Source: Bacteroidota bacterium (GTDB lineage: Bacteria; Bacteroidota; Rhodothermia; Rhodothermales; JANQRZ01). Taken from it: a stretch of 64,000 nt of DNA. Numbering within the stretch: the stretch's first letter is position 1; every line of letters begins with the position of its first letter. This document shows positions 42,971-52,040 of the stretch, piece by piece. Below the pieces are notes generated by a model that was given only the letters and a program-made list of their open reading frames with translations, did not search any database and had not been told where the DNA came from. The stretch spans positions 41,795-105,794 of the forward strand of contig JBCDKT010000006.1 of assembly GCA_038746285.1 (NCBI GenBank), in the 5' to 3' direction. The translations under genes were made by a program, and so were the position numbers.

Positions 42971-44200
42971 ATGAAGATCACCGACCTCCGCGCCACAACC
43001 GTCACCGTCCCGCTCGAAGCCCCGCTTCGCCATGCCAACGGTGCGCACTGGGGCCGCTTCGTCCGCACGATTGTCGAGGTAGAAACCGACGAAGGACTGA
43101 TCGGGCTGGGCGAGATGGGCGGCGGGGGCGAGTCGGCCGAGGCCGCGTTCGCCGGGCTGAAACCGTACCTCCTCGGGCATGACCCGATGCAGCTCGAAGC
43201 GCTCTACTGGAAGCTCTGCAACCCGACGGCCTCGCTCTACAACAACCGCGTCCAGCTCCACGCCGCCGTTGAGTTCGCCTGCATCGACCTGATCGGCCAG
43301 AAGCTCGGCGTCCGGGCGTGCGACCTGCTCGGCGGGGCGCTCCGCGAGCGGGTGCCGTTCGCGTCGTACCTCTTCTTCCGCTACCCTGCCGAGACGAACG
43401 GGCACGGCGGCGAGGACTCGCCCGAGCGCATGGTGCGCCACGCCCGCGCCCTCGCCGAGCGCTACGGCTTCACGACCCACAAACTGAAGGCGGGCGTGTT
43501 CGCGCCGGACCACGAGATCGAGGTCTTCCGCGCCCTCGCCGAGGCGCTTCCCGGCCACCGCCTCCGCATCGACCCCAACGCAGCGTGGTCGGTCGAGGAG
43601 AGCATCCGCGTCGGGCGGGCCATCGAGGACCTGCACAACGACTACTTCGAGGACCCGACGTGGGGCCTGGAGGGCATGCGGCGCGTCCGCGAGGCCGTCT
43701 GCATCCCGACCGCGACCAACACCGTCGTCACCAACTTCGAGCAACTCGCCGCGTCGATTCGCACGAACGCGGTGGACGTGGTTCTGCTCGACACGACGTT
43801 CTGGGGCGGGCTGCGGCAGGCGTGGAAGGCGGGCGTCGTGTGCAGCACGTTCCAGCTCGGCGTGGCCGTCCACTCGTCGGGCGAACTGGGCATCCAGCTC
43901 GCCACGATGCTGCACCTCGGGGCCGCCCTCCCCAACCTCCACTTCGCCGCCGACGCGCACTACCACCACCTCACCGACGACGTGATTGCAGGCGGCAAGC
44001 TAGCCTACGAAGACGGCCACATTGCCGTCCCCACCAGCCCTGGCCTCGGCGTCACGCTCGACCGCGACAAGCTCGCCGAGTACGCCGCCCTCTACGAGAA
44101 GCTCGGCCCGTACCCCTACGACCGTGACCCGCACCGCCCCCGCTGGTTCAACCTGTGGCCGAAGACCGACTGGGCTGTTCCGTCGGCTTCGCCTCCTTGA
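42971..44200 (+). CDS. Enolase-superfamily sugar-acid dehydratase (glucarate dehydratase-like)
   Basis: 409 residues. N-terminal capping domain and a barrel with the base motif THKLKAGV (about 165), metal ligand in RIDPNAAWS (about 200), a second in NDYFEDPTW (about 225), [11 protein letters not shown], and the His/acid end [15 protein letters not shown] (about 298). This pattern is that of the glucarate-dehydratase branch of the mandelate-racemase group. It should remove water from an aldonic or aldaric acid to give a 2-keto-3-deoxy acid. Starts 3 bases after the SDR stop. Substrate unknown. Confidence 0.87.
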   Translation: MKITDLRATTVTVPLEAPLRHANGAHWGRFVRTIVEVETDEGLIGLGEMGGGGESAEAAFAGLKPYLLGHDPMQLEALYWKLCNPTASLYNNRVQLHAAVEFACIDLIGQKLGVRACDLLGGALRERVPFASYLFFRYPAETNGHGGEDSPERMVRHARALAERYGFTTHKLKAGVFAPDHEIEVFRALAEALPGHRLRIDPNAAWSVEESIRVGRAIEDLHNDYFEDPTWGLEGMRRVREAVCIPTATNTVVTNFEQLAASIRTNAVDVVLLDTTFWGGLRQAWKAGVVCSTFQLGVAVHSSGELGIQLATMLHLGAALPNLHFAADAHYHHLTDDVIAGGKLAYEDGHIAVPTSPGLGVTLDRDKLAEYAALYEKLGPYPYDRDPHRPRWFNLWPKTDWAVPSASPP

Positions 44201-44289
44201 GTGTGGGAGGATGGGAGTCTGGGCGCAGAAACTTGCAGAGCGCGCTGGCCTCCTCCCCCGGCCTCCCAGCCACCCGTACTCCCAACCCC
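44201..44289. repeat. Purine/pyrimidine inverted repeat between dehydratase and lactonase genes
   Basis: gtgtgggaggatgggagtct (44201-44220) is followed near the right end by the pyrimidine-rich approximate complement (cctcccagccacccgtactc, 44261-44280). Confidence 0.5.
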
Positions 44290-45153
44290 ATGCCTGTCCT
44301 CTCCCTCGACCGCGCCTCGGTCTTCTACGACGGCCTCGACCACCCGGAGTGCGTCGCGGTCCACCCGGACGGCTCGGTGTGGGCCGGCGGCGAGGCCGGG
44401 CAGATCTACCGGCTCGACGCCGACGGGACGCACGCCGAAGAGATTGTCAACACGGGCGGCTTTGTGCTCGGGATCGCCTTCAGCCCCGACGCCTCGTGGC
44501 TGGCCGCCTGCGACCTGAAGAAGCAGTGCGTCTGGCACCTCGACCTCGCCACGCATGCGCTGACCGAGTTCGCCCGGGGGCCCGAGGACGGCGCGCCGTT
44601 TAGCATCCCCAACTTCCCTGCCTTCGCCTCGGACGGCACCCTCTACGTCTCCGACAGCGGAGCCTTCCGCGACGTCAGCGGGCGCGTCCTCGCCTTCGAT
44701 GCAAGCGGGCGCGGACGGGTCTGGCATGCCGGGCCGTTCAACTTCGCCAACGGCCTCGCCCTGGCTCCTGACGAGCAGGCGCTCTACGTCGTGTGCTCGT
44801 GGCTGCCCGGCGTCGAGCGCGTCGAGATTCTGGAGGACGGTACGGCGGGAGCACGTAGCGAAATAGTCGTGCTCCCCGAGACCGTGCCAGACGGTCTGGC
44901 TTTCGATGCCGAGGGCAACCTGTACGTCTCCTGCTACGCGCCGTCGCGCATCTACCGCGTCCCTCCCGGCGGGAGTGCCCCCGAGGTGTTCCTAGACGAC
45001 TGGGAGGCGCACACGCTGGGCAACCCGACCAACGTGGCTTTCGGCGGCCCCAACTTCGAGCATCTCTTCGCGGCCAATCTCGGCCGGTGGCACCTGACGC
45101 GGATCGAGGCCGGCGTGCGCGGCGCTCCGCTCGCCTGCCGCCGTACCCCCTGA
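44290..45153 (+). CDS. SMP-30/gluconolactonase-family lactonase
   Basis: 287 residues forming a six-bladed propeller. Metal site: Glu in HPECVAVHPDG (about 19), Asn in FNFANGLALAPDE (about 152) and Asp in VPDGLAFDAEGNLYV (about 200). These enzymes open sugar lactones to acids, which links the aldose dehydrogenase product to the dehydratase substrate in this operon. The ATG follows the repeat; an in-frame upstream extension to 44155 overlaps the dehydratase gene and is rejected. Confidence 0.88.
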   Translation: MPVLSLDRASVFYDGLDHPECVAVHPDGSVWAGGEAGQIYRLDADGTHAEEIVNTGGFVLGIAFSPDASWLAACDLKKQCVWHLDLATHALTEFARGPEDGAPFSIPNFPAFASDGTLYVSDSGAFRDVSGRVLAFDASGRGRVWHAGPFNFANGLALAPDEQALYVVCSWLPGVERVEILEDGTAGARSEIVVLPETVPDGLAFDAEGNLYVSCYAPSRIYRVPPGGSAPEVFLDDWEAHTLGNPTNVAFGGPNFEHLFAANLGRWHLTRIEAGVRGAPLACRRTP

Positions 45154-45173
45154 CCTCTCCTCCCCTCGCGCCG

Positions 45174-46334
45174 ATGCATGACATTGCTCCACCGCCTCTC
45201 CAGACCGTACACGGCCAGCCCTCGTGGCGGATCGGCAACCACGGCGTCGAGACGTTCGTCACCCGGCAGGGAGGCCACCTCGGCCCGACGACGTTCCGGC
45301 TCGGCGAGCGCAACGTGCGGCCCTATGCCGTCGCACCCTGGGCCGAAGACGCGGCGACGGCAGCGCTCCCCCCGATGCTGCGCGTGCTCCGGGGAGACTT
45401 CTTCTGCCTCCCGTTCGGCGGCAACGCCGAACCGTCCGGGGACGAGGCCCACCCGCCGCACGGCGAGGCGGCCAACGAGACGTGGACGTTCGACGACCTG
45501 CGCCGCGAGGGCGACGCCGTCTCGCTCCACCTCCACCTCGACACGACTGTGCGCGTGGGGCGAGTCCGTAAAAACGTCACGCTCGTGGACGGGCATGCTG
45601 CGCTCTACCAGCGCCACACCGTCACCGGCATGGTAGGCCCGATGAGCCTCGGCCACCACGCCATGCTGAAGTTTCCCGAAGCCGAGGGCAGCGGTCTGGT
45701 CGCTACCAGTCCCTTCGTGCTCGGGCAGACCTCCCCGGTGCCCGTGGAGCGCCCCGAGCAGGGCGGCTACTCGGTCCTCGCCCCCGGCACCACCTTCGAC
45801 GCCCTCGACGCCGTCCCGACGACGACCGGTGTCCACGCCGACCTCAGCCGCTACCCGGCTCGGCGCGGCTACGAAGACCTCGTGCTCCTCGCTTCCGACC
45901 CGGTGCTGCCGTTTGCCTGGACTGCAGTCACCTTCCCCGACGAAGGCTTCGTCTGGTTCACCCTGAAGGACCCGCGCGTGCTGCGCCAGACGATCCTGTG
46001 GGTCTCGAACGGCGGGCGGCACTACCCGCCCTGGAACGGGCGGCACACCAGCGTGCTGGGGCTGGAAGAGGTCACGTCGTATTTCCACTTCGGGCTCGCC
46101 GAGTCGGCCGCGCCCAACCCGCTCTCGGAGCAGGGGCTTGCCACGACCGTCACGCTGAGGGGCGGTCCGTTCCACGTCGCCTGCATCAGCGCCGTCGCCC
46201 GCGTCCCGGTCCAGTTCGACCACGTCGCCGAGGTCCACGCGCTCGGCGAGGAGGACGCCGTCGTCCTGACGTCGCGGAGTGGGGCCCTGGTGCACGTACC
46301 GCTGCGCCACCGCTTCCTCCAACCGCCCGCCTGA
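45174..46334 (+). CDS. Possible aldose-1-epimerase-like (galactose mutarotase fold) protein
   Basis: 386 residues, no signal peptide. Motifs: FVTRQGGHLGPTTF at the start, RGDFFCLPFGG, HPPHGEAANETWTF, LGHHAMLKFPE, FVWFTLKDPRVLRQTILW and GRHYPPWNGRHTSVLGLEE. HGEAAN-like and HPPW-like His clusters plus a final Glu (GLEEV) resemble mutarotase-fold/DUF4432-type sugar-binding sites, but the family is not certain. As the last gene of the sugar-oxidation operon, sugar mutarotation is a reasonable guess. Confidence 0.6.
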   Translation: MHDIAPPPLQTVHGQPSWRIGNHGVETFVTRQGGHLGPTTFRLGERNVRPYAVAPWAEDAATAALPPMLRVLRGDFFCLPFGGNAEPSGDEAHPPHGEAANETWTFDDLRREGDAVSLHLHLDTTVRVGRVRKNVTLVDGHAALYQRHTVTGMVGPMSLGHHAMLKFPEAEGSGLVATSPFVLGQTSPVPVERPEQGGYSVLAPGTTFDALDAVPTTTGVHADLSRYPARRGYEDLVLLASDPVLPFAWTAVTFPDEGFVWFTLKDPRVLRQTILWVSNGGRHYPPWNGRHTSVLGLEEVTSYFHFGLAESAAPNPLSEQGLATTVTLRGGPFHVACISAVARVPVQFDHVAEVHALGEEDAVVLTSRSGALVHVPLRHRFLQPPA

Positions 46335-46466
46335 GTGTCCGCTCATGGAGATGCTGAAGGGCTGCGAGAGCAGGTGCCCACCTCCGCTTTCGATTTGAAT
46401 AGCACTTCACCGCTCCGCCGGGCGCTGCGCGCGTATCGTTGCGGCTTCCACTCTTCGCAGCGTGCT

Positions 46467-48467
46467 ATGCAGATTACCCTCCCCGACGGTTCCGTCCGCG
46501 ACCTCCCCGACGGCAGCAGCGGTCACGACCTCGCCCAGGCCATCTCGCCCGGCCTCGCCCGCGCCGCGCTCGCCGTCCGCGTCGACGGCGAGGTGCGCGA
46601 CCTCCACCGCCCGCTCCCAGACGGCGCGACGGTCTCGATCCTGACCTGGGACTCGGACGAGGGCAAGGGGGCCTTCTGGCACTCGACGGCCCACCTCATG
46701 GCCGAGGCGCTCGAAGCGCTCCACCCCGGCGTGCAGTTCGGCATCGGCCCGGCCATCGACAACGGGTTCTACTACGACGTCGACCTCAGCCGGACGGACA
46801 TCGACACGCTCTCGCCCGAAGATCTCGAGGCGATCGAGGCGAAGATGAAGGCGCTCGCGAAGGAGGACAACCGCTACGAGCGCCGCGCCGTCTCGAAGCA
46901 GGAGGCGCTCGACTACTTCGGCGAGAAGGGCGACGCCTACAAGCTCGAACTGATCGAGGAGCTGGAGGACGGGACGATCACGTTCTACCGGCAGGGCAAC
47001 TTCGTCGACCTCTGCCGCGGGCCGCACATCCCGAGCACGAAGCCGATCAAGTACCCCAAGCTGCTGAGCATCGCGGGGGCGTACTGGCGCGGCGACGAGT
47101 CGCGCCCACAGCTCACGCGCATCTACGGCGTCAGCTTCCCGAAGCTTTCGATGCTGGAGGAGCACCTCGAAAAACTCGAACTCGCCCGGCAGCGCGACCA
47201 CCGCAAACTCGGACGCGAGCTTGGCCTGTTCATGTTCTCGAACCGCGTCGGGCCGGGCCTGCCGATGTGGCTCCCGAAAGGCGCTGTCCTCCGCGAGACG
47301 CTCATCGACTTCCTCAAGGCCGAGCAGCTCCGCCGCGGCTACGAGCCGGTCGTCACCCCGCACATCGGGCGGCTCGACCTCTTCCGCACGAGCGGGCACT
47401 ACCCGTACTACGCCGACAGCCAGTTCCCGCCGATGCTGGAGCGCGGCGGCGCGGCGCTCCCCCACGGCGAGCACCCGTCCGAGCGCTCGCGCGAGGGCCA
47501 CGAGGACGAGGAGGGCTACCTCCTCAAGCCGATGAACTGCCCGCACCACGTCCAGATCTACGACCACACGCCGCACTCCTACCGCGACCTCCCGGTCCGG
47601 CTCGTGGAGTTCGGGACGGTCTACCGCTACGAGCAGTCGGGCGAGCTGGGCGGCCTCACGCGCGTCCGCGGCTTCACCCAGGACGACGGCCACATCTTCT
47701 GCACGCCCGACCAGGTCAAGGGCGAGTTCAAGGACGTCATCGACCTGACCCTGACCGTGCTCCGCGCGCTCGACTTCACGGACTTCACGGCGCAAGTCTC
47801 GCTCCGCGACCCGGCCAACACCGACAAGTACATCGGCGACCCGGCGCAGTGGGACGCTGCCGAGCAGGCCATCCGGGAAGCCGCGGCTGAGGTTGGCCTG
47901 GAGGCGGTCGAGGAGGAGGGCGAGGCCGCCTTCTACGGGCCGAAGCTCGACTTCATGGTCAAGGACGCCCTCGGCCGCGCGTGGCAACTCGGGACCGTCC
48001 AGCTCGACTACAACCTCCCCGAGCGCTTCGACCTGACCTACGTCGACGAGAACGACGACCGCGTCCGGCCGGTGATGATCCACCGCGCCCCGTTCGGAAG
48101 CCTGGAGCGCTTCATCGGCGTGCTCATCGAGCACACCGGCGGCGACTTCCCCGTCTGGCTCGCCCCGACGCAGGTCAAGATTCTCCCCGTCTCGGACGCC
48201 TTCAACGACTACGGCCGGACCGTCCTCGACCAGCTTCGCGCCGCCGGTCTCCGAGCCGAGCTCGACGACCGGAGCGAGAAAGTGGGCCGCAAGATCCGCG
48301 ACGCCGAAGTGGCGAAGACGCCCTACATGCTGATCGTCGGCGCGAAGGAAGAGGAGGCTGGCACCGTCGGCGTCCGCCGCCACGGCGAGGGTGACCGCGG
48401 CGCCGTGCCGACCGCCGACTTCATCGGGCAAACCCAGGCCGAGATCGCCGAAGCATTAGGTCGCTGA
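46467..48467 (+). CDS. thrS: Threonyl-tRNA synthetase
   Basis: 666 residues from the ATG at 46467. TGS domain (1-60; ITLPDGSVRDLPDGSSG), second additional domain with HSTAHLMAEAL and the editing-domain Cys/His (FVDLCRGPHIPST), catalytic core (GLPMWLPKGA, LLKPMNCPHH zinc Cys, RYEQSGELGGLTRVRGFTQDD, IHRAPFGSLERF) and anticodon domain (WLAPTQVKILPVS). A ~25-residue acidic/His insertion (GEHPSERSREGHEDEEG) precedes the zinc Cys. The upstream in-frame ATG at 46335 is rejected because the TGS domain begins directly at 46467. Confidence 0.95.
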   Translation: MQITLPDGSVRDLPDGSSGHDLAQAISPGLARAALAVRVDGEVRDLHRPLPDGATVSILTWDSDEGKGAFWHSTAHLMAEALEALHPGVQFGIGPAIDNGFYYDVDLSRTDIDTLSPEDLEAIEAKMKALAKEDNRYERRAVSKQEALDYFGEKGDAYKLELIEELEDGTITFYRQGNFVDLCRGPHIPSTKPIKYPKLLSIAGAYWRGDESRPQLTRIYGVSFPKLSMLEEHLEKLELARQRDHRKLGRELGLFMFSNRVGPGLPMWLPKGAVLRETLIDFLKAEQLRRGYEPVVTPHIGRLDLFRTSGHYPYYADSQFPPMLERGGAALPHGEHPSERSREGHEDEEGYLLKPMNCPHHVQIYDHTPHSYRDLPVRLVEFGTVYRYEQSGELGGLTRVRGFTQDDGHIFCTPDQVKGEFKDVIDLTLTVLRALDFTDFTAQVSLRDPANTDKYIGDPAQWDAAEQAIREAAAEVGLEAVEEEGEAAFYGPKLDFMVKDALGRAWQLGTVQLDYNLPERFDLTYVDENDDRVRPVMIHRAPFGSLERFIGVLIEHTGGDFPVWLAPTQVKILPVSDAFNDYGRTVLDQLRAAGLRAELDDRSEKVGRKIRDAEVAKTPYMLIVGAKEEEAGTVGVRRHGEGDRGAVPTADFIGQTQAEIAEALGR

Positions 48468-48478
48468 ACGTACCTCCG

Positions 48479-48826
48479 ATGCCCAGGCACCACACCATCG
48501 ACTACACCGAGTTCGCCGTCCGCGACCTCGCCGAGGCGAAACGGTTTTACCGCGACGCCTTTGGCTGGCAGTTTACCGACTACGGCCCGGCCTACGCCGG
48601 CATCCAGGGCACCGACGGCGAGGTGGGCGGAATGGAAGAGACCGACGCCCTGCGGACCGGCGGGCCGCTCGTGATCCTCTACTCCAACGACCTGGAGGCC
48701 AGCCTCGGTGCCGTCCGGGCGGCGGGCGGGACGGTCACCAAAGAGCCGTTCGACTTCCCCGGCGGCCGCCGCTTCCACTTCGCCGACCCGAGCGGGAACG
48801 AGCTCGCCGTCTGGACGGAGGCGTAG
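48479..48826 (+). CDS. VOC/glyoxalase-fold protein
   Basis: 115 residues. Two beta-alpha-beta-beta-beta modules: IDYTEFAVRDLAEAKRFYRDAFGW and LEASLGAVRAAGGTVTKEPFDFPGG-type second half (parts shown), ending FHFADPSGNELAVW. The family includes glyoxalases, dioxygenases and binding proteins; metal ligands are only partly present, so no activity is assigned. Starts 11 bases after thrS. Confidence 0.85.
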   Translation: MPRHHTIDYTEFAVRDLAEAKRFYRDAFGWQFTDYGPAYAGIQGTDGEVGGMEETDALRTGGPLVILYSNDLEASLGAVRAAGGTVTKEPFDFPGGRRFHFADPSGNELAVWTEA

Positions 48827-48846
48827 GGGCGACGCATGCGTCGCCC
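48827..48846. repeat. Perfect 20-bp palindrome between convergent genes
   Basis: GGGCGACGCATGCGTCGCCC fills exactly the space between the TAG of the glyoxalase-fold gene and the TAA (minus strand) of fabF. It could act as a bidirectional terminator; it also resembles a widely dispersed GTAGGGGCGACGCATGCGTC-type repeat. Confidence 0.75.
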
Positions 48847-50112
48847 TTACCCTTCGAACTTGCGGAAGACGAGTGTCGTGTTGTGACCGCCGAAGCCGAA
48901 GGCGTTGGAGACGGCGACGGTGACCTCGCGCTCGACCGGCTCGTTGAACGTGTAGTCGAGGTCGCAGCGCTCGTCCGGGTGCTCGAAGTTGATCGTCGGC
49001 GGGATGCGGTTGTGCTGCACGGCGTAGATCGACGCAATCGCCTCGATGGCCCCGGCGGCCCCGAGGAGGTGGCCGGTCATGCTCTTGGTGGACGAGAGGT
49101 TCATCGCGTAGGCGTGCTCGCCGAACACCTTCTTAATCGCCTCGGTCTCGGCCACGTCGCCGAGCGGGGTCGAGGTGCCGTGCATGTTGAGGTAGTCCAC
49201 GTCCCCGGCCTCGATGCCGCTCGTGTCGAGCGCCATCTGCATGGCGAGGCGCGCGCCGGCCCCCTCGGGGTGGGGGGCCGAGATGTGGTAGGCGTCGGCG
49301 CTCATCCCGAAGCCGGTCAGCTCGGCGTAGATGGTCGCGCCGCGCTCGGTGGCGCGCTCCAGGCTTTCGAGCACGAGCGCGCCAGCCCCCTCGCCCATCA
49401 CGAACCCGTCGCGCGTCGCGTCGAACGGGCGGCTCGCCGTCGCGGGCTCGTCGTTGCGGGTCGAGAGCGCGCGCATCGCGGCGAAGCCGCCGACGCCGAT
49501 CCGGGTGACGGGCGCTTCGGTACCGCCGCAGACGACGGTGTTCGCCATGCCGTTGCGGATCAGCATGAAGGCGTCGCCGATGGCGTTGTTGCTCGTCGCG
49601 CACGCGCTGACCGTCGCGTAGTTCGGCCCCTGGAAGCCGTGCCGCATGGCGATCAGGCCGGGCGCGATGTCGAGGATCATGTAGGGCACGAAGAACGGCG
49701 AGAGGCGGCGCGGGCCGTTCTCGTGGAACTCGATCACCTGGTCCTGGAACAGCTTCATCCCGCCGATCCCCGACCCGAAGACGACGCCGACTTTCTGCTT
49801 CTCCGCCTCCGAGAGCGAAGCCGCGTCGAGGCCCGCATCGGCGAGGGCCTGGTCCGCCGCGACGAGGGCGTACTGCGAGAAGGCGTCGAGGCGGCGGGCC
49901 TCCTTGCGGTCGAGGTGGTCAGCCGCGTCGAAGCCTTTGAGCTCGCACGCGAAGGTCGTTGCGAACGGCTCGGGGTCGAAGTGGGTGATGGGGGCCGCGC
50001 CGCTCTCGCCGCGCATCATCGCCTCCCAGAACGTCGCAGCGGTCAGGCCGATGGGGGTGAGCGCGCCGAGGCCGGTGACGACGACGCGGCGGCCGGGGGG
50101 GAAGGGGTCCAT
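48847..50112 (-). CDS. fabF: Beta-ketoacyl-ACP synthase II
   Basis: 421 residues. Elongating condensing enzyme of type II fatty-acid synthesis. Catalytic Cys near 168 (VSACATSNN), His near 311 ([11 protein letters not shown]) and near 345 ([11 protein letters not shown]), with the GFGGHN C-terminal loop. Starts [13 protein letters not shown] as usual. It lies 170 bases downstream of acpP on the same strand, the classical acpP-fabF pair. Confidence 0.95.
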   Translation of the reverse strand: MDPFPPGRRVVVTGLGALTPIGLTAATFWEAMMRGESGAAPITHFDPEPFATTFACELKGFDAADHLDRKEARRLDAFSQYALVAADQALADAGLDAASLSEAEKQKVGVVFGSGIGGMKLFQDQVIEFHENGPRRLSPFFVPYMILDIAPGLIAMRHGFQGPNYATVSACATSNNAIGDAFMLIRNGMANTVVCGGTEAPVTRIGVGGFAAMRALSTRNDEPATASRPFDATRDGFVMGEGAGALVLESLERATERGATIYAELTGFGMSADAYHISAPHPEGAGARLAMQMALDTSGIEAGDVDYLNMHGTSTPLGDVAETEAIKKVFGEHAYAMNLSSTKSMTGHLLGAAGAIEAIASIYAVQHNRIPPTINFEHPDERCDLDYTFNEPVEREVTVAVSNAFGFGGHNTTLVFRKFEG

Positions 50113-50281
50113 AGCAAGCGGGGGTCGGCAGAGGCGACCGGCGCAGATGGGTGGGCCGGCAGTCTAGCGCATAGAACGGGGACGGGGAGAGACGGCGCAG
50201 CCGAGGGCGCGGTGCCCCGGGGTCGCCCGCTCTCCACGTCCCCGCAGGGTCGGGCACGTCGGCAGCGTGCCGACGGAGAGG

Positions 50282-50521
50282 CTACGCCGTGTGGTTAGCT
50301 TCGACGTAGTTGATGGCGTCGCCGACGGTGGCGATCTTCTCGGCATCCTCGTCGGGAATGGTCATGTTGAACTCCTTCTCGAACTCCATGATGAGTTCGA
50401 CGGTGTCGAGGGAGTCGGCGCCGAGGTCGTCCTGGAAGGAGGCGGATTCGGTGATGTCGCTTTCGTCCACGCCGAGCTTCTCGACGATGATGGAGGTGAC
50501 GCGGGCTTTGGTGTCAGCCAT
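50282..50521 (-). CDS. acpP: Acyl carrier protein
   Basis: 79 residues from the ATG at 50521 (the longer ORF to 50614 runs through the promoter). The 4'-phosphopantetheine Ser is in [18 protein letters not shown] (about residue 38). Acidic four-helix protein that carries acyl chains in fatty-acid synthesis; ends VEANHTA. Co-transcribed with fabF. Confidence 0.96.
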   Translation of the reverse strand: MADTKARVTSIIVEKLGVDESDITESASFQDDLGADSLDTVELIMEFEKEFNMTIPDEDAEKIATVGDAINYVEANHTA

Positions 50522-50582
50522 GTTGGCAAGGGGTGAGGGTAGAGAGGGCGAGAGGAAACGTCGCCGGGCGCGCCCGGACCTT

Positions 50583-50614
50583 GAAAAACTACGGTGGAGC
50601 ACATTTGAAATCAA
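50583..50614 (-). promoter_or_regulatory. Promoter of acpP-fabF (TTG-N20-TAGTTTTT)
   Basis: On the minus strand TTG (50614-50612) and TAGTTTTT (50591-50584) are separated by 20 bases. The leader would be about 55 bases. Confidence 0.6.
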
Positions 50615-50696
50615 TCTGCTCGGTCAGGGTCCGCCGCGCGCGCTGCGAAGTTCCGGTTAGAACGGAGCGTAGCTCGGACGGGTTGCACCCTCGCAG

Positions 50697-50727
50697 TTGG
50701 AGCCGCCCTCGGCCTGCGCTATTTTCG
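50697..50727 (+). promoter_or_regulatory. Promoter of metK (TTG-N20-TATTTTCG)
   Basis: TTG 50697-50699 and TATTTTCG 50720-50727 with 20-base spacing, 35 bases before the ATG. The leader is too short for a SAM riboswitch. Confidence 0.55.
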
Positions 50728-50761
50728 CCTGCTCTTTACGAACCCCCTTTTCCCGCGCGCC

Positions 50762-51931
50762 ATGGTCTACCTCTTCACGTCCGAGTCCGTCTCCGAAGGG
50801 CACCCGGACAAAGTCTCCGACCAGATCTCCGACGCCCTCCTCGACGCGTTCCTCGAAGGCGACGCCGCCAGCCGCTGCGCCATCGAGACGCTCTGCACGA
50901 CGGGCCTCGTGGTCGTCTCCGGCGAGGTGACGAGCGGGACCTACGTCGACGTGCAGGAGGTGGCGCGCCGGACGATTGAGGAGATCGGCTACACCGACCC
51001 CGCGCTCCGGTTCGACGCCCGCTCGTGCGGCGTCCTCGTCACGATCCACGAGCAGAGCGGCGACATCGCGCAGGGCGTGGACGAGGACACCGGCCTCCAC
51101 GACGACCAGGGCGCCGGCGACCAGGGGCTGATGTTCGGCTACGCGACGAACGAGACCGAGGAGATGATGCCGCTCGCGCTCGTCTGCGCTCACGGCCTCG
51201 TCAAAGAGCTCGCCCGGATCCGCAAGGCGGGCGAGGTGATGCCCTACCTCCGGCCCGACTCCAAGAGCCAGGTCACGGTCGAGTACGAGGACGACCGCCG
51301 CACCGTCCGCCGCATCCACACCGTCGTCCTCTCGACCCAGCACGACGACGACGTGACGCTGAGGCAGATCGAGGCCGACATCCGCGAGCACCTCCTCCCG
51401 GCCGTCCTCCCGGCGGACCTGCTCGACGACGACCTCATTCTCCACGTCAACCCGACGGGCCGGTTCGTGGTCGGCGGGCCGCACGGGGACACGGGCCTGA
51501 CCGGGCGCAAGATCATCGTCGACACCTACGGCGGCAAGGGGGCTCACGGCGGCGGCGCGTTCTCCGGCAAGGACCCCTCGAAGGTGGACCGGAGCGCGGC
51601 CTACGCCGCCCGGCACGTCGCCAAGAACATCGTCGCGGCGGAGCTTGCCGAGGAAGTCCTCGTCCAGGTCGCCTACGCCATCGGCGTCGCCGAGCCGGTC
51701 TCGATCGACGTGACGACCTACGGCACCGGGGCCGTCTCCGACGCCGCGCTCGTCGCCGCCGTGCGCGACACCTTCGACCTCCGCCCGCAGGCGCTCATCC
51801 GCCGCCTCGACCTCCTCCGCCCGATCTACCGGCCGACAGCCGCCTACGGACACTTCGGACGCCCCGACGTTTCGTGGGAGAAGCTGGACGGCGCGGAGGC
51901 ACTCCGGCAGGCCGCCAGCAGCCTGGCCTAG
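50762..51931 (+). CDS. metK: S-adenosylmethionine synthetase
   Basis: 389 residues. Makes S-adenosylmethionine from ATP and methionine. [19 protein letters not shown] at the N-terminus, [17 protein letters not shown] [36 protein letters not shown] and [16 protein letters not shown] are all family signatures. The next gene, ahcY, acts on the by-product of SAM-dependent methylation, so the two form one methyl-cycle unit. Confidence 0.96.
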   Translation: MVYLFTSESVSEGHPDKVSDQISDALLDAFLEGDAASRCAIETLCTTGLVVVSGEVTSGTYVDVQEVARRTIEEIGYTDPALRFDARSCGVLVTIHEQSGDIAQGVDEDTGLHDDQGAGDQGLMFGYATNETEEMMPLALVCAHGLVKELARIRKAGEVMPYLRPDSKSQVTVEYEDDRRTVRRIHTVVLSTQHDDDVTLRQIEADIREHLLPAVLPADLLDDDLILHVNPTGRFVVGGPHGDTGLTGRKIIVDTYGGKGAHGGGAFSGKDPSKVDRSAAYAARHVAKNIVAAELAEEVLVQVAYAIGVAEPVSIDVTTYGTGAVSDAALVAAVRDTFDLRPQALIRRLDLLRPIYRPTAAYGHFGRPDVSWEKLDGAEALRQAASSLA

Positions 51932-52040
51932 CATGGCAACGGGCCGCGACATTCCGCGTTAAGAAGCGGCCAATCCCGAACCTACGGCCTCGCCCCGCGT
52001 TTGGCGTGGCTGACTCTGAACCCCAACCCCAGAAGCTACT

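Noticed and set aside
46335..46466. 44-residue N-terminal extension of ThrS
   Set aside because: The TGS domain starts at the ATG at 46467 and the extension has no family counterpart.
50522..50761. SAM riboswitch upstream of metK
   Set aside because: The predicted leader after the promoter is only about 30 bases and no aptamer-like core is visible.
51932..52040. SAH riboswitch between metK and ahcY
   Set aside because: The gap is short and I could not fold a recognisable aptamer by eye; a covariance search would be needed.
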